A stretch of 64,000 nt of DNA, from NCBI RefSeq assembly GCF_001658025.2, contig NZ_CP014007.2, forward strand, positions 3,038,001 to 3,102,000. Reading direction: 5' to 3'. The stretch is from Kosakonia oryzae (GTDB lineage: Bacteria > Pseudomonadota > Gammaproteobacteria > Enterobacterales > Enterobacteriaceae). Made by a program: the position numbers and the translations under genes. The notes under the pieces are model-generated. The model searched no databases, was not told the origin of the DNA, and was given only the letters and a program-made list of their open reading frames with translations. Of this stretch, positions 27,830 through 36,723 are shown piece by piece; positions within the stretch are counted from its first letter, which is position 1; every line of letters begins with the position of its first letter.

Positions 27830-29030
27830 AAGACACCTCAATCGCGTCCATCGAGAACACGGCCAACTGGTTAAAGGCGATCGGAATGATGCCGTGAGTT
27901 ACATCGCCAGCGCTGCTCCCGACGGTGATCGCAGCAACGTAATCATCACTGCCAACAATTTTATTTACTGGCGTGTACAGGCGGCCCGCACCGATGGTTT
28001 CGCCGATACGAAACCCCTGCTTTGCGAATCCGTTTGTTTCAGGAAAGCCTTGCAGCGAGTAATCGATGATTGCCTGTTTGATTTCATCATCGTTGGCGCC
28101 GGACAGCGAATCAGAGACGATCTCCACACGGACATGGGCGGATACATATTCCGGCCTGAAGAACGTCGCATTGAAGGGGTTTCCGCCTGGCGTTGTTGTA
28201 TCGATGCTAATCTGGTTCGGAATCCCCGTGTTATAGCGATTCAGCCCGCAACCGGGGCTTTTCCGCACCGCCAGCGTGGACACAATCTCATCCACAGCGC
28301 CACCATCAATGAAAATCGCCATCGAATGGCCCAGCACGCCGTTTTCATCCGGAGCATCATCGACGTTTTCATAAATCCTCACCTTTTTTACGCCATCGAG
28401 ATTGACCAGCGCGGCATAAATGTTGTCAATCTGGTTATTGCCGGGCAGCGCCACGGACTCATTACGCCGGATCCGGAATGTATCATCTGTTTCCTCGTCC
28501 GCGCCCAGCGATGCGGAATCCGGATTAGTGACGGATGTGATTCCGCCAACTGGCGTGGCAATGATCGACAGATTGTCACTGTTGGCCCCCACCGCACCGG
28601 CAGTGGTACACGTCACGCTTACCGTCGCAATTCCGGCGTTACTGGTCGCGACCGTCGTATCGGTGGCCCACAGCGTCCCCGTTATGCGGTTACGCACCAG
28701 TGTGCCCGCGGGGATCTCCACAAGCGGCGTGCCAGTGAACACCACAGTAGCCGTGGAGAACGTGGCGTCCTGCCGCGTAATACCAGCGAATGCCGCAATG
28801 CGATCGAGTTGCTGGCCAATCGCTGAATTCGGGTCAGCAGAGTGATAGGCGTTAATAACGGCTTCATCAAGGTTTGCCAGCGTTTCACACCATGCCGCAA
28901 TAATCAGCCCGTCAGGTGATTCCGGGTTAATATTCCAGCCATCATCAATATCCAGATAGCGCTGACGCATTACGGTGAGATACGCATTCAGCGTCTGAGC
29001 CACCGCTCCGTCTTTGGTGATCTCCGCCAT
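27816..29030 (-). CDS. Baseplate J-like protein
   Basis: 404 residues with the baseplate_J pattern: an N-terminal wedge region (NINPESPDGLIIAAWCETLA), a beta-rich middle (VEIPAGTLVRNRITGTLWATD) and a C-terminal domain. It forms the baseplate wedges of contractile tails. Its start shares one base with the stop region of the gp25-like gene, and it overlaps the DUF2612 gene by 14 bp. Confidence 0.88.
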   Translation of the reverse strand: MAEITKDGAVAQTLNAYLTVMRQRYLDIDDGWNINPESPDGLIIAAWCETLANLDEAVINAYHSADPNSAIGQQLDRIAAFAGITRQDATFSTATVVFTGTPLVEIPAGTLVRNRITGTLWATDTTVATSNAGIATVSVTCTTAGAVGANSDNLSIIATPVGGITSVTNPDSASLGADEETDDTFRIRRNESVALPGNNQIDNIYAALVNLDGVKKVRIYENVDDAPDENGVLGHSMAIFIDGGAVDEIVSTLAVRKSPGCGLNRYNTGIPNQISIDTTTPGGNPFNATFFRPEYVSAHVRVEIVSDSLSGANDDEIKQAIIDYSLQGFPETNGFAKQGFRIGETIGAGRLYTPVNKIVGSDDYVAAITVGSSAGDVTHGIIPIAFNQLAVFSMDAIEVSYATP

Positions 29031-29380
29031 CAGATGATCTCCTCGTTGAAGAACAATTCGAATTGCTCGTTATTGACGTCCACCAGTGAGGCGAAAACGG
29101 TTATTTTTCTGGTTTTCTGATCGATATCGAATTCAAACTGAGAGATGCCGATAACGCCTGGCGCGGTCAGGATACGTTGTTTGATACTGGCAGCAGCGAT
29201 ATCTGCCTGTGTTTTGCCGAGGATGTTCTGAAACCATGGGGTACCCTCCGTTGAATCAAGAAAATACTCCCTGAGGAACAAACGCAGACGGCGGATAATG
29301 CCCTGCCGCGTTGCCTCTTTCCCGACCGCGAAGTGGTCGCCATGTGTGACAATATCGCCATCCACAAAATTTCGGATCAC
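29030..29380 (-). CDS. Baseplate wedge protein, gp25/gpW-like
   Basis: 116 residues. The core RRLRLFLREYFLDSTEGTPWF followed later by IKQRILTAPGVIGISQFEF (two separate conserved pieces) is typical of gp25-like baseplate wedge proteins. It is adjacent to baseplate J, as in other contractile systems. Confidence 0.82.
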   Translation of the reverse strand: MIRNFVDGDIVTHGDHFAVGKEATRQGIIRRLRLFLREYFLDSTEGTPWFQNILGKTQADIAAASIKQRILTAPGVIGISQFEFDIDQKTRKITVFASLVDVNNEQFELFFNEEII

Positions 29381-29394
29381 GGATCAGACTCCAT

Positions 29395-29418
29395 AAAAAA
29401 CCCCGGCAAATGCCAGGG
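29395..29418 (-). terminator. Intrinsic terminator in the baseplate gene cluster
   Basis: On the minus strand, CCCTGGC-ATTT-GCCGGGG is followed by six T. It sits between the spike gene and the gp25-like gene. Confidence 0.75.
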
Positions 29419-29441
29419 CGTGAAGTTGTAATGAGATGGGT

Positions 29442-30065
29442 TCACTGTGGGCCATTGGTGTTACTTGTGCCTTTCTCAACACCGCCATGAATGTGGTCGC
29501 TTCCGATGTTGATACCGTTGTGTGTTAGCCCACTCGCGGTGAGTTCCAGCGTTTGCCCGCCGCACGTCAGCACAATGCCGCCGTCGGTCAGATGGAGGCG
29601 AACCGAACCATCGCGATTGCTTATGCCGATCCCGCTGGACGGCAATCCAGGAATGGCCGTTTTTGCTGAGCGGTAGCCGGGCGAGAAAAACGCGTCACTG
29701 GCGCTGAACATCTCAGGCCCGACAGGTTGTGCCGGTCCGCCCATATCCAGCCACGCATCAACCGACCGCTGGCTGAAATGGATATACCCTTCTGTGCCAA
29801 CGGGCAGTTCATGGAAAACAGCCCACTCTGGTGATCCGGAGAATCTGACAGGTACGTTAACCAGCAGTGGCAGGGTTTCGAGCGTTCCATCGGGCATCTG
29901 GCGCTGAATGCCGCACTCAACCTGCGCACGTTGCGTGTCAGCGTTAAAAGCAATGACATGACCGGGCATACCGATCATAAGGTCGCTGATAATACTCATC
30001 CCGGCAGACTGGACAGCGCTGAATAGCGGATTGGTATTTTTCACTGGGCGGTGCTCCATAAGCAT
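29442..30065 (-). CDS. Baseplate spike protein (Gp138/gpV-like)
   Basis: 207 residues. The N-terminal OB-fold region (GMPGHVIAFNADTQRAQVECGI) matches Gp138_N/gpV-type spikes. The C-terminus ends in a beta-helical tip with DHIHGGV, the histidine pattern that binds metal at the apex of membrane-piercing spikes. It overlaps the hub gene by 25 bp; an internal ATG at 29999 is an alternative start. Confidence 0.8.
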   Translation of the reverse strand: MLMEHRPVKNTNPLFSAVQSAGMSIISDLMIGMPGHVIAFNADTQRAQVECGIQRQMPDGTLETLPLLVNVPVRFSGSPEWAVFHELPVGTEGYIHFSQRSVDAWLDMGGPAQPVGPEMFSASDAFFSPGYRSAKTAIPGLPSSGIGISNRDGSVRLHLTDGGIVLTCGGQTLELTASGLTHNGINIGSDHIHGGVEKGTSNTNGPQ

Positions 30066-30931
30066 CGTAATGTCGTTCGCCAGTCATCACCCCAGAGATC
30101 CCCCTGATGCGTGGTGGACAGTACGCGAAACGAGCCCGTGCGGCGCTGAATATTCGTCATGTCATTCAGACCCGTGTTGTACATGCCGCTGTAGTTGATG
30201 GTCCAGAAATCAGAACGGATTTTGATCAGGTCTCCGGGCTGGATGATGTGGTTCATCCGAACATCCACCTCCAGTTCTTTTTGATACCAGCGCGGCACGC
30301 CCTCCATGCCGTTATCGACATTGATTTCATACGTTGTCGGACGCGTAGCCCCATCGCGGATGATCACCGTCCGGTTTTCAGACAATAACCAGTCATAGCG
30401 CCACGCCGATTTCATTCTGTCGAGGAACGCGCGGCTGGAGGTGTAGGCCATTGTGTAACCGTGGTTGAAAACCGGCAAATCGGAAAAATCGCCTATCGTC
30501 TGCACCGGCTTCCCGAATGAACGCGCCACATCCTGAAGAATCTCGATGGCGCGCGCTTTCTCCCCCCAGGTTTTACCTGTGGACGCTTCAGTCCACATCA
30601 CTGACCAGCAGTTGAGCCGTAAATAGACGCTAACGCCGTCCCGCCCTACTTCGACGCTGTTTATTTGCCCGGTATAAATTTCACCTGAAGATTCATCGTA
30701 CCCGGCAGACAGGCGCACAGTTCCATAACGGAGGCGCTTTTTATCCCAGCGCTGTATAAGCTGCCGGTATTCACTGGAGACGCCATAAATCATGATCATG
30801 GCTGTCGCCACACTGTCCTGTGGCATGTTGGTAATGAGGAACCGAACCTGCGTGGGCGGGTCGCAAATCAACTTATTGCCTTCCGCTGACGTAATTTCCA
30901 GATGATATGCGCGTCCAAATAATTCAGTCAT
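30041..30931 (-). CDS. Baseplate hub protein (gpD/gp27-like)
   Basis: 296 residues. The pattern TGQINSVEVGRDGVSVYLRL and the later IIQPGDLIKI are those of tail hub proteins that join tube and spike. Position between the plug and spike genes supports this. Confidence 0.72.
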   Translation of the reverse strand: MTELFGRAYHLEITSAEGNKLICDPPTQVRFLITNMPQDSVATAMIMIYGVSSEYRQLIQRWDKKRLRYGTVRLSAGYDESSGEIYTGQINSVEVGRDGVSVYLRLNCWSVMWTEASTGKTWGEKARAIEILQDVARSFGKPVQTIGDFSDLPVFNHGYTMAYTSSRAFLDRMKSAWRYDWLLSENRTVIIRDGATRPTTYEINVDNGMEGVPRWYQKELEVDVRMNHIIQPGDLIKIRSDFWTINYSGMYNTGLNDMTNIQRRTGSFRVLSTTHQGDLWGDDWRTTLRCLWSTAQ

Positions 30932-31214
30932 TGGGGTACCAGTTCAGGTTATTTGTTACGCCCAGATTGGCGATCGTTGGCGTTTCACCCTCCAGCACGA
31001 TCTTGCCGATAGTGCTGTTCAGACCTGCCAGCAGGTTCACTCCGACATGCAGACCCCGCCCCAGAGCGATCGGCTCATTGCTGGCATTCCGGATATCCAC
31101 CACGAAATAACCGTACCGCGTCAGCCAGCGGATATTGAACTGAAGCAACGTATCGTTGAGTGTTGAGGTAAAAGAAAAATCGGCCAGGCCTGCCGTCAGG
31201 GGGATGGTTTTCAT
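30924..31214 (-). CDS. Phage baseplate plug protein (DUF6983-like)
   Basis: 96 residues starting MKTIPLTAGLADFSFTSTL. Short beta-rich proteins of this kind occur between the Dit-like and hub genes of small myophages and plug the tube at the baseplate. It overlaps both neighbours by 4-8 bp. Confidence 0.65.
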   Translation of the reverse strand: MKTIPLTAGLADFSFTSTLNDTLLQFNIRWLTRYGYFVVDIRNASNEPIALGRGLHVGVNLLAGLNSTIGKIVLEGETPTIANLGVTNNLNWYPND

Positions 31215-31855
31215 TGCGGTGTCACCTCGCCCAAATGCACGTTCGCCTGCCCCTGTGTGGCCGCGGTGTCACCCGCAGGCAGCCTGCTGTTTATCGTCGC
31301 CGGGCTGTCGTTACGGTTTTTTATCAACAGCGCGCGCATTTCGACGACGATTTCCTGCCCGCCCTCGTTTTCCTTGCTTTTCTGCACGCGGGTGTTGGTG
31401 ATGATCATGTCATCGTAAGATGAATTGACGCCGACAATCGTTAATATGCTGTTGTAGCGCTGTAAGCGTCGAAGATTAACCAAAGCCTCTTCTGAGCGCT
31501 GACGTCCGGAAACGGCAAAAGCCAGCCCTGCGGAGGCTGCAATCCCGGCCAGTGCAGCCGCGCCGCCCCCCAACAGCGAGCTGACGGCGCCAGTCGCCAC
31601 GCCCGCACCAATCCCGGCCAGGCCGGACAGATCACCAGCCTGATCCATCAATGCCTTAACCGGGTTATCAGAGATCGCCACCGTCATCGTGACCGTCATC
31701 GGTCGCGTTACGGCGTTGTCATTTGCCGTCTGGCCATTTTCCAGCGGATACTCACTAACGTTAGTCCGTTGTTCGCTGGTCTCCTCCAGTATTGCGTCAA
31801 AAAAAATCCCGCCTATTTCCGGGAGGGACTTAGTGAACACTCCGACGATTGACAT
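31211..31855 (-). CDS. Baseplate protein, Dit-like region with hydrophobic insert
   Basis: 214 residues from ATG 31855, the frame continuing to a GTG two codons upstream. The N-terminal part (IFFDAILEETSEQRTNVSEYPLENG, in two conserved pieces) and the C-terminal TNTRVQKSKEN are of the Dit-like baseplate type. A Gly/Ala-rich hydrophobic stretch (about 80-115) is unusual in such proteins. Overlaps the tape-measure stop. Confidence 0.65.
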   Translation of the reverse strand: MSIVGVFTKSLPEIGGIFFDAILEETSEQRTNVSEYPLENGQTANDNAVTRPMTVTMTVAISDNPVKALMDQAGDLSGLAGIGAGVATGAVSSLLGGGAAALAGIAASAGLAFAVSGRQRSEEALVNLRRLQRYNSILTIVGVNSSYDDMIITNTRVQKSKENEGGQEIVVEMRALLIKNRNDSPATINSRLPAGDTAATQGQANVHLGEVTPQ

Positions 31856-31857
31856 GA

Positions 31858-33555
31858 TCACCCTCTGTTTTTATTGAATGAACGCTCCAGCGTGTTTGCA
31901 GCTTCAACAACCACTTCCTCTGCTACGTGTCTCACCTGTTTTTCATCCAGTCCCAGACCAGAAATATTAAACTCGTTTCGCTGGGTAACCTGCGTGGGCT
32001 GCGACGACTCAGAGCGGCTGACTGACGGGCTATAGGGCGCCTGACTACGGCGCTGGACATAATCCGGAATATAGTAATTTTCCATTTCCTCCTGGCTGCG
32101 TTTGGGCTGAGCATAGGGCGATGACGGCAGCGATGCCCAGACACCACCGAGATGGTTTGTCGCCGTCATAAAGTCACCACTGAGGACATTATCCAGTTGC
32201 CCCGCCCGCTGGATAAGCCACAGGGCCGCCATATCCTGGCTTCGTGGTGAAAAGTCGGTGAGACCCAGTGCCTGCGCTGCCTCATCCCATGATGTTTGCG
32301 TGAACTGATAACGCCCGGCTGCCGACGTCTGATTCATTGTTCCGTCTGTCTGTCGGAATGGTTTCAATACTCGTGGATGGTCAGACAGATCGCCGAACTG
32401 TTCACCACCAAACATCGTGTTATAGCCACCACCAGGAAGGGCCGCGGTTCCCTCAGCGCGCGAAATGGCATCCAGATAGGCGCGGGCATTTGGGTTATCG
32501 ATCGCGCCATGAAGATCACCGCCTTTTTTTTGTCTTAAATACGCCTCATAAGGCGTGACGCCCCCACCATCAGAGCGCCCCCGGTTAAGTGCGGGATTGC
32601 TCATGGCGCGCGCATCTTTCTCATCAACAAAGGCGTTTCCGGGGGTGATCGCCGCAGCGGCGCCAACGGTAAATGGATTGAGAAGAAATCGGGATAGCCA
32701 CCCGCCCCCCGAGCCTGAAGATGAACCACCACCAAAGCCAAGCAGGCGCCCGCCGATTTTCAATGCGCCAGCGGTGCCTGCGACACCACCCGCCGTAAGG
32801 AGAGCCTGTGAAACACCAGGGTTTTCTTTAATAAAACTATTGATGACATCAAGAACTGAATTAACGATCGGCAACAATTTACTGCCCATTGAGTAAGCGA
32901 GCACCTCAAAATTGCGGCTTAGATCCGCCATTTCGTCGTTAAATATTTGAGAGTTTTTTAATAACTGAGCATCAATTTTATACGGGTTTGCGTCGGATTT
33001 TGCCTGAGAATCACTGAGGAATTTTGGCCCCATCTCCAGCAGACGAGTGATCGGTGAGTCACGCCCCAGCCCTGCACCTTCCTGCAAAAATGCTCGTTGA
33101 TCGCGATTCATCTTCTGATAAGCATCGGACAGATACTGTAACCCCTGATCCGGAGCCATATTCGCGAATTCGCCAGGGTTAAACGCTCCGTTCCAGTACG
33201 CCTTATCATTCAGTTCCCCGTACCGGGCTTTGCGCTGTAAATCGGGGATCGCTTTAGCGATGTCGTGTGCAGCATCAGGAGAAAGATTAAGCCGTCGCAT
33301 TGCCATCTCCAGTCCCTGAATCTGGCGGATCGTAAAACCGGTATTATTGCTGAGGCGCTGCATTTCCAGTGCAGAATTAGCAACACCACTGGTGAGGGCT
33401 TTCATGCCCATCCCAACACCGGCAATGGCGGCAAGTTGAAGCATTCCATCGGTGACGCTTTTTATGGCGGTAGCGCCTTTCTCGAATGATTTTGCATCGG
33501 TTTCAAGGCCGAGAGACACCAGCAGTGAATCAATGGTTTCTGAACTTTCCGCCAT
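31858..33555 (-). CDS. Tape measure protein fused to a lambda R-like lysozyme domain
   Basis: 565 residues. Residues 1-340 are the tape-measure part, mostly helical with a hydrophobic segment near 250-305. Residues about 358-490 align with lambda endolysin R: AYLDAISRAEGT (Glu368 at the catalytic position), GGEQF, SDHPR, SAAGRYQ, LTDFSPRSQDMAAL and WASLPSSPY. R-type enzymes are peptidoglycan lytic transglycosylases. A tail-borne copy would locally open the wall during DNA injection. At this length it predicts a short tail. Confidence 0.85.
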   Translation of the reverse strand: MAESSETIDSLLVSLGLETDAKSFEKGATAIKSVTDGMLQLAAIAGVGMGMKALTSGVANSALEMQRLSNNTGFTIRQIQGLEMAMRRLNLSPDAAHDIAKAIPDLQRKARYGELNDKAYWNGAFNPGEFANMAPDQGLQYLSDAYQKMNRDQRAFLQEGAGLGRDSPITRLLEMGPKFLSDSQAKSDANPYKIDAQLLKNSQIFNDEMADLSRNFEVLAYSMGSKLLPIVNSVLDVINSFIKENPGVSQALLTAGGVAGTAGALKIGGRLLGFGGGSSSGSGGGWLSRFLLNPFTVGAAAAITPGNAFVDEKDARAMSNPALNRGRSDGGGVTPYEAYLRQKKGGDLHGAIDNPNARAYLDAISRAEGTAALPGGGYNTMFGGEQFGDLSDHPRVLKPFRQTDGTMNQTSAAGRYQFTQTSWDEAAQALGLTDFSPRSQDMAALWLIQRAGQLDNVLSGDFMTATNHLGGVWASLPSSPYAQPKRSQEEMENYYIPDYVQRRSQAPYSPSVSRSESSQPTQVTQRNEFNISGLGLDEKQVRHVAEEVVVEAANTLERSFNKNRG

Positions 33556-33574
33556 TTACTTTTCTCCGGGCAAT

Positions 33575-33604
33575 AAAAAACCCGCCGGGGCGAGCCTTTG
33601 GGTT
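33575..33604 (-). terminator. Intrinsic terminator before the tape-measure gene
   Basis: On the minus strand, AACCC and GGGTT enclose a GC-rich loop and are followed by TTTTTTATT. It is 35 bp downstream of the frameshift-extended chaperone and 20 bp before the tape-measure start. The stem is imperfect. Confidence 0.5.
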
Positions 33605-33638
33605 TGTCAGATCAACATTGCCAGCGCGAATCACCAGC

Positions 33639-33881
33639 TTATTTTGCGTTTTCTCTTGCTCTCTCAAACTGTTCAATCAGATCATCAAGCACATCGTGCA
33701 TGGCCTGCACATCGTCTATTGCATACGTTCCGTCGAGCATATCCGACCATTTCGCCAGTGGCGGGCAGGCATCACCCGCCCCCACACATGGACGCCACAG
33801 AAACCAGTCTTTGACAGTTACGGAATGGTCGGCGTTGCCCCTGCGCCGTTTTCGCTCTGTTCGCTGAGCTGCCAGAAAGGG
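33639..33881 (-). CDS. Tail chaperone T extension made by -1 frameshift
   Basis: From the slippery heptamer C CCT TTC (33881-33875 on the minus strand), a shift into the -1 frame gives 79 further residues to TAA at 33639 with no stop. The frame contains DWFLWRPCVGAGDACPP and ends ERARENAK. It has no ATG before it and no good ribosome-binding site, so it looks like the T part of a G/GT chaperone pair. The upstream frame continues past the heptamer and stops at 33818. The position just before the tape measure is where such pairs lie. Confidence 0.72.
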   Translation of the reverse strand, partial: PFLAAQRTERKRRRGNADHSVTVKDWFLWRPCVGAGDACPPLAKWSDMLDGTYAIDDVQAMHDVLDDLIEQFERARENAK

Positions 33882-34204
33882 CCGACATTCTCCTTCAGCG
33901 CACGGCCAAGCAGCAGCAGGAAGTTATGCGCGGCATCCTGAAAGAGGTTTTCAGCTACCGGCACACCATCAGAATCGCGAACAATCTTTCCTTTCACGAT
34001 ACACAGTTCTTTCAGCCGGGCTGTTTTCCCACCGTCCAGCGAAGCCATGGCGACGGTAATGCCCATCGGGGTCACCCCCTCCCCCAATAGCGGCAGCAGA
34101 CCAGCCTGCGCGGAAATCTGCAACATTTCCACCTGGTCTTTTGCCGATGCGGTCACACCGCTGTACGTCGCGCCATCGATTTCAATTTCAATTCTGCGCC
34201 CCAT
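33818..34204 (-). CDS. Tail assembly chaperone G
   Basis: 128 residues, starting 1 bp inside the end of the tail-tube gene (TGATG-type junction). It lies between tube and tape measure, the standard place of the tail assembly chaperone. Near its 3' end is the heptamer C CCT TTC in register with its codons, allowing a -1 shift into the extension described at 33639-33881. The full GT product would be about 187 residues. Confidence 0.75.
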   Translation of the reverse strand: MGRRIEIEIDGATYSGVTASAKDQVEMLQISAQAGLLPLLGEGVTPMGITVAMASLDGGKTARLKELCIVKGKIVRDSDGVPVAENLFQDAAHNFLLLLGRALKENVGPFWQLSEQSENGAGATPTIP

Positions 34205-34608
34205 CAGGTTTCCTCGCTGTCTGCAAATTCAAAAATAAACTGCTCGTCACTGACGCTGGTTTTACCACCGCGCCCCATTGAGCCGCGGTTCACCAGAACG
34301 CCATCAAAACCCATGACGGTTTCTGCCGTGCCCGTCTGAAAAAATGTAAAGGAGGCGTCCACGCCCGTCTTTGCCACTGCCAGAATCTGGCGCACCTGAT
34401 CGCAACCGGGGATCAGGTTAATGGTGAGGCGCTTCGGGCGCGTCTGGCTGTCCAGGCGTACAGACGTTTTACCGATACCGCGTTTCAGGGTGGCGCGCGG
34501 CTCCAGATCCTCAATCGTGATCGGTGGATCTGTGTCGCCGAAATCGTCAATCGGAATACCGAACACGGTTAAATTGGCGCCGTCAGCGCCATACCGTTTC
34601 ATTGTCAT
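34204..34608 (-). CDS. Tail tube protein (DUF3277-like)
   Basis: 134 residues. The sequence PKRLTINLIPGCDQVRQIL and the length fit the DUF3277 proteins that sit beside DUF3383 sheaths in contractile phages and form the inner tube. It is 6 bp downstream of the sheath gene. Confidence 0.75.
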   Translation of the reverse strand: MTMKRYGADGANLTVFGIPIDDFGDTDPPITIEDLEPRATLKRGIGKTSVRLDSQTRPKRLTINLIPGCDQVRQILAVAKTGVDASFTFFQTGTAETVMGFDGVLVNRGSMGRGGKTSVSDEQFIFEFADSEET

Positions 34609-34614
34609 AGTGTA

Positions 34615-35769
34615 TTACTCCACGGTGATATTGATTTCAGCCACGTGCCCGGCACGCGACAGAATGACCATCAGGGAAGTGGGCGGATAGACGCGCTGCT
34701 TGCGCTGGCTGGATGTCAGGCTGAGGACATCTTCAGGGGAGGACCGCAGCACAAAACCAAACTGCGCTGTTTTCGTCTGACCATCGTCGGGATCGACGTA
34801 TGACCCCGTACCCAGCACACCGTTATCATAAAAACGTTTGCAGGTGGCCGTGATGGCAGACAGCAATCCGGCATAGTCGCGAGGCGTCAGTGCACGTTTT
34901 GAACCAGCGTTAGCGATGTAGTTATAGCCATCCACCTGAATATGGTTTTTCAGCACATCCAGATTGATCACGTCATCGATAAACTCGCTATAAGACGACA
35001 TCGATTTGCTGTTAATTACGCGGCTGTTGTCGGTTTCCCCCGCCAGTTCGATCTGTGTAAAAAACACCGCATTTTTCGCTTTCAGCGCGTTATAGGCATT
35101 GGTCGTGAGATCGTCACCGCTGATACCAGGCAATACCTGATACTCGCCAGTGATGGCAGTATTGTCGCCAGTCGGACGAAACTTGTGGAACGCTGCGGCC
35201 AGTTGCACCATCGCGTAGGCCTGAGAGGCGTCAGCGGTCACTGAGGATGCTGATTTGTACCCGGCAAACACGTGGCGGTTGCCTTTGGCTTTCAGAGTAG
35301 AAATCACATCATTCGTGGTGCTCTGATCGATGATGTTGTCATCGCTGAACGTGAACCATAACGGATGGCTGGCGGCATCAGACCAGTCGGACAAATCCGG
35401 TAACATGACCGCCGTCATGTCTGCGTGTTTGAAAAAGTAGTGGTAGCGCCAGAGTCGATCGTTCGCACTGTTAATGATTTCCAGCAGCGTGTCATTTTCG
35501 TTTTTCATCCATACCGTAATGGTCGGCGGTTTAGGCACGTTGGCGAAATAGCGGGTGGCAATGCGGTAAATGTCGCTGTCGGTTTTGAAATCCGCCGCCA
35601 CGTCTGTTACAGAGCCGTAATCGCGAAAAGTATCAGCCTCAAACACCGCCCCCTGAACCAGATCGGCAGCATCAGCAAAAACGAGTGCGCTCGAAAAATC
35701 TGCATACCCCAGGCCAGCCGGACTCAACAGCAGGTTGATGGGGATAATATTATCGACTGAATAAGCCAT
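34615..35769 (-). CDS. Tail sheath protein (DUF3383)
   Basis: 384 residues with sheath-like features: DYGSVTDVAADF near residue 50, Rossmann-like core strands, and the C-terminal PTSLMVILSRAGHVAEINITVE (split pattern) that donates strands to neighbouring subunits. Its presence, with tube, wedge and spike genes, shows that the virion has a contractile tail. Confidence 0.82.
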   Translation of the reverse strand: MAYSVDNIIPINLLLSPAGLGYADFSSALVFADAADLVQGAVFEADTFRDYGSVTDVAADFKTDSDIYRIATRYFANVPKPPTITVWMKNENDTLLEIINSANDRLWRYHYFFKHADMTAVMLPDLSDWSDAASHPLWFTFSDDNIIDQSTTNDVISTLKAKGNRHVFAGYKSASSVTADASQAYAMVQLAAAFHKFRPTGDNTAITGEYQVLPGISGDDLTTNAYNALKAKNAVFFTQIELAGETDNSRVINSKSMSSYSEFIDDVINLDVLKNHIQVDGYNYIANAGSKRALTPRDYAGLLSAITATCKRFYDNGVLGTGSYVDPDDGQTKTAQFGFVLRSSPEDVLSLTSSQRKQRVYPPTSLMVILSRAGHVAEINITVE

Positions 35770-35777
35770 AGGGAGGT

Positions 35778-36302
35778 TTACCCCTCATTGATAAATTGAA
35801 TATTGAACCCCGCTGCACGCAGCAGCTCGTAAGAAAGGGTGTGTTCGATAAACAGATGGATATCTGCCTGCCAGCGCGGCTGGATCCCCGCCTGTAATAT
35901 TCCGGTGAGATTTCTGCATCCACTGACGTAACGCCAGGCAATATCATTGCGGTACAGGAATTCACTCACCGGCTGGCGAAAATTGGCGTTATGCAATCGC
36001 AGAATGGCTGTATCCGCACCCTCATTGAGGATGTTCACCGACAACATAAATTCCATTGAAGTGACTATCGTTTCACGCAGATCCTGCCACTGCCCCAGCG
36101 ATGTATCGGCTTCCTCCGTTGCCGGAATGAGTTCGCGTTGTCGCTGCGACCAGCCGTATGCACGGATCGGAATAGGTTTGTAGGTGGCATAAAGCCCGGC
36201 TGGCGCATCGCGGCCCTGGTCAGCCAGAATGACGGTATCCACACCCGACGCCAGCGCCACCAGTTCCTGAAAAACGGTATACAGTTCGTCGATGCGCTCC
36301 AT
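35778..36302 (-). CDS. Neck/tail terminator protein
   Basis: 174 residues from ATG 36302, which overlaps the preceding TGA (TGATG). It resembles the LIC_12616/gp12-like neck proteins placed just before the sheath gene (MERIDELYTVFQELVALASG). It probably caps the tail or joins it to the neck. Confidence 0.62.
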   Translation of the reverse strand: MERIDELYTVFQELVALASGVDTVILADQGRDAPAGLYATYKPIPIRAYGWSQRQRELIPATEEADTSLGQWQDLRETIVTSMEFMLSVNILNEGADTAILRLHNANFRQPVSEFLYRNDIAWRYVSGCRNLTGILQAGIQPRWQADIHLFIEHTLSYELLRAAGFNIQFINEG

Positions 36303-36721
36303 CAGCCCGTCCCCCGGTATCGTTCCACCACCGCGCGGCAGAAATTTCGCCACGGACGATTGTCACAGGACATCACCCGCCACTGGCGCATCACCTGCCC
36401 ATCGCTGAACTCGAGCAAATCGGCAAATTTTCCATTGTCGTCCGGCCAGAGATAATTCACGCCGTCGTTGATATGAATGACCCGCGCATCCTGTGGATTC
36501 GCCGTGCCACCCATGCCAATCAGCATCTGCATGTCTTTCCACTTCGCAGGCTGAATGTTAACGCGCGTCAGTTCGACGGTTTCACCCGGCGAATCCGCCC
36601 ATCGCCCGCCGGGTCCGGTGTAACCACCTGCACCAGCCCGGATTATTCGCGCGCCGCCGGGAACGGGAGAATTGAATGTCGAATCGATATGGCCGTTCAT
36701 ATCCAGACCATTTCCGAACAT
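36302..36721 (-). CDS. Putative head-tail joining/neck protein
   Basis: 139 residues, rich in Gly and Pro near the N-terminus. Between the HK97 gp10-like and tail terminator genes, it is probably a neck component. Function is inferred from position; no family was recognised. Confidence 0.5.
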   Translation of the reverse strand: MFGNGLDMNGHIDSTFNSPVPGGARIIRAGAGGYTGPGGRWADSPGETVELTRVNIQPAKWKDMQMLIGMGGTANPQDARVIHINDGVNYLWPDDNGKFADLLEFSDGQVMRQWRVMSCDNRPWRNFCRAVVERYRGTG

Positions 36722-36723
36722 CG

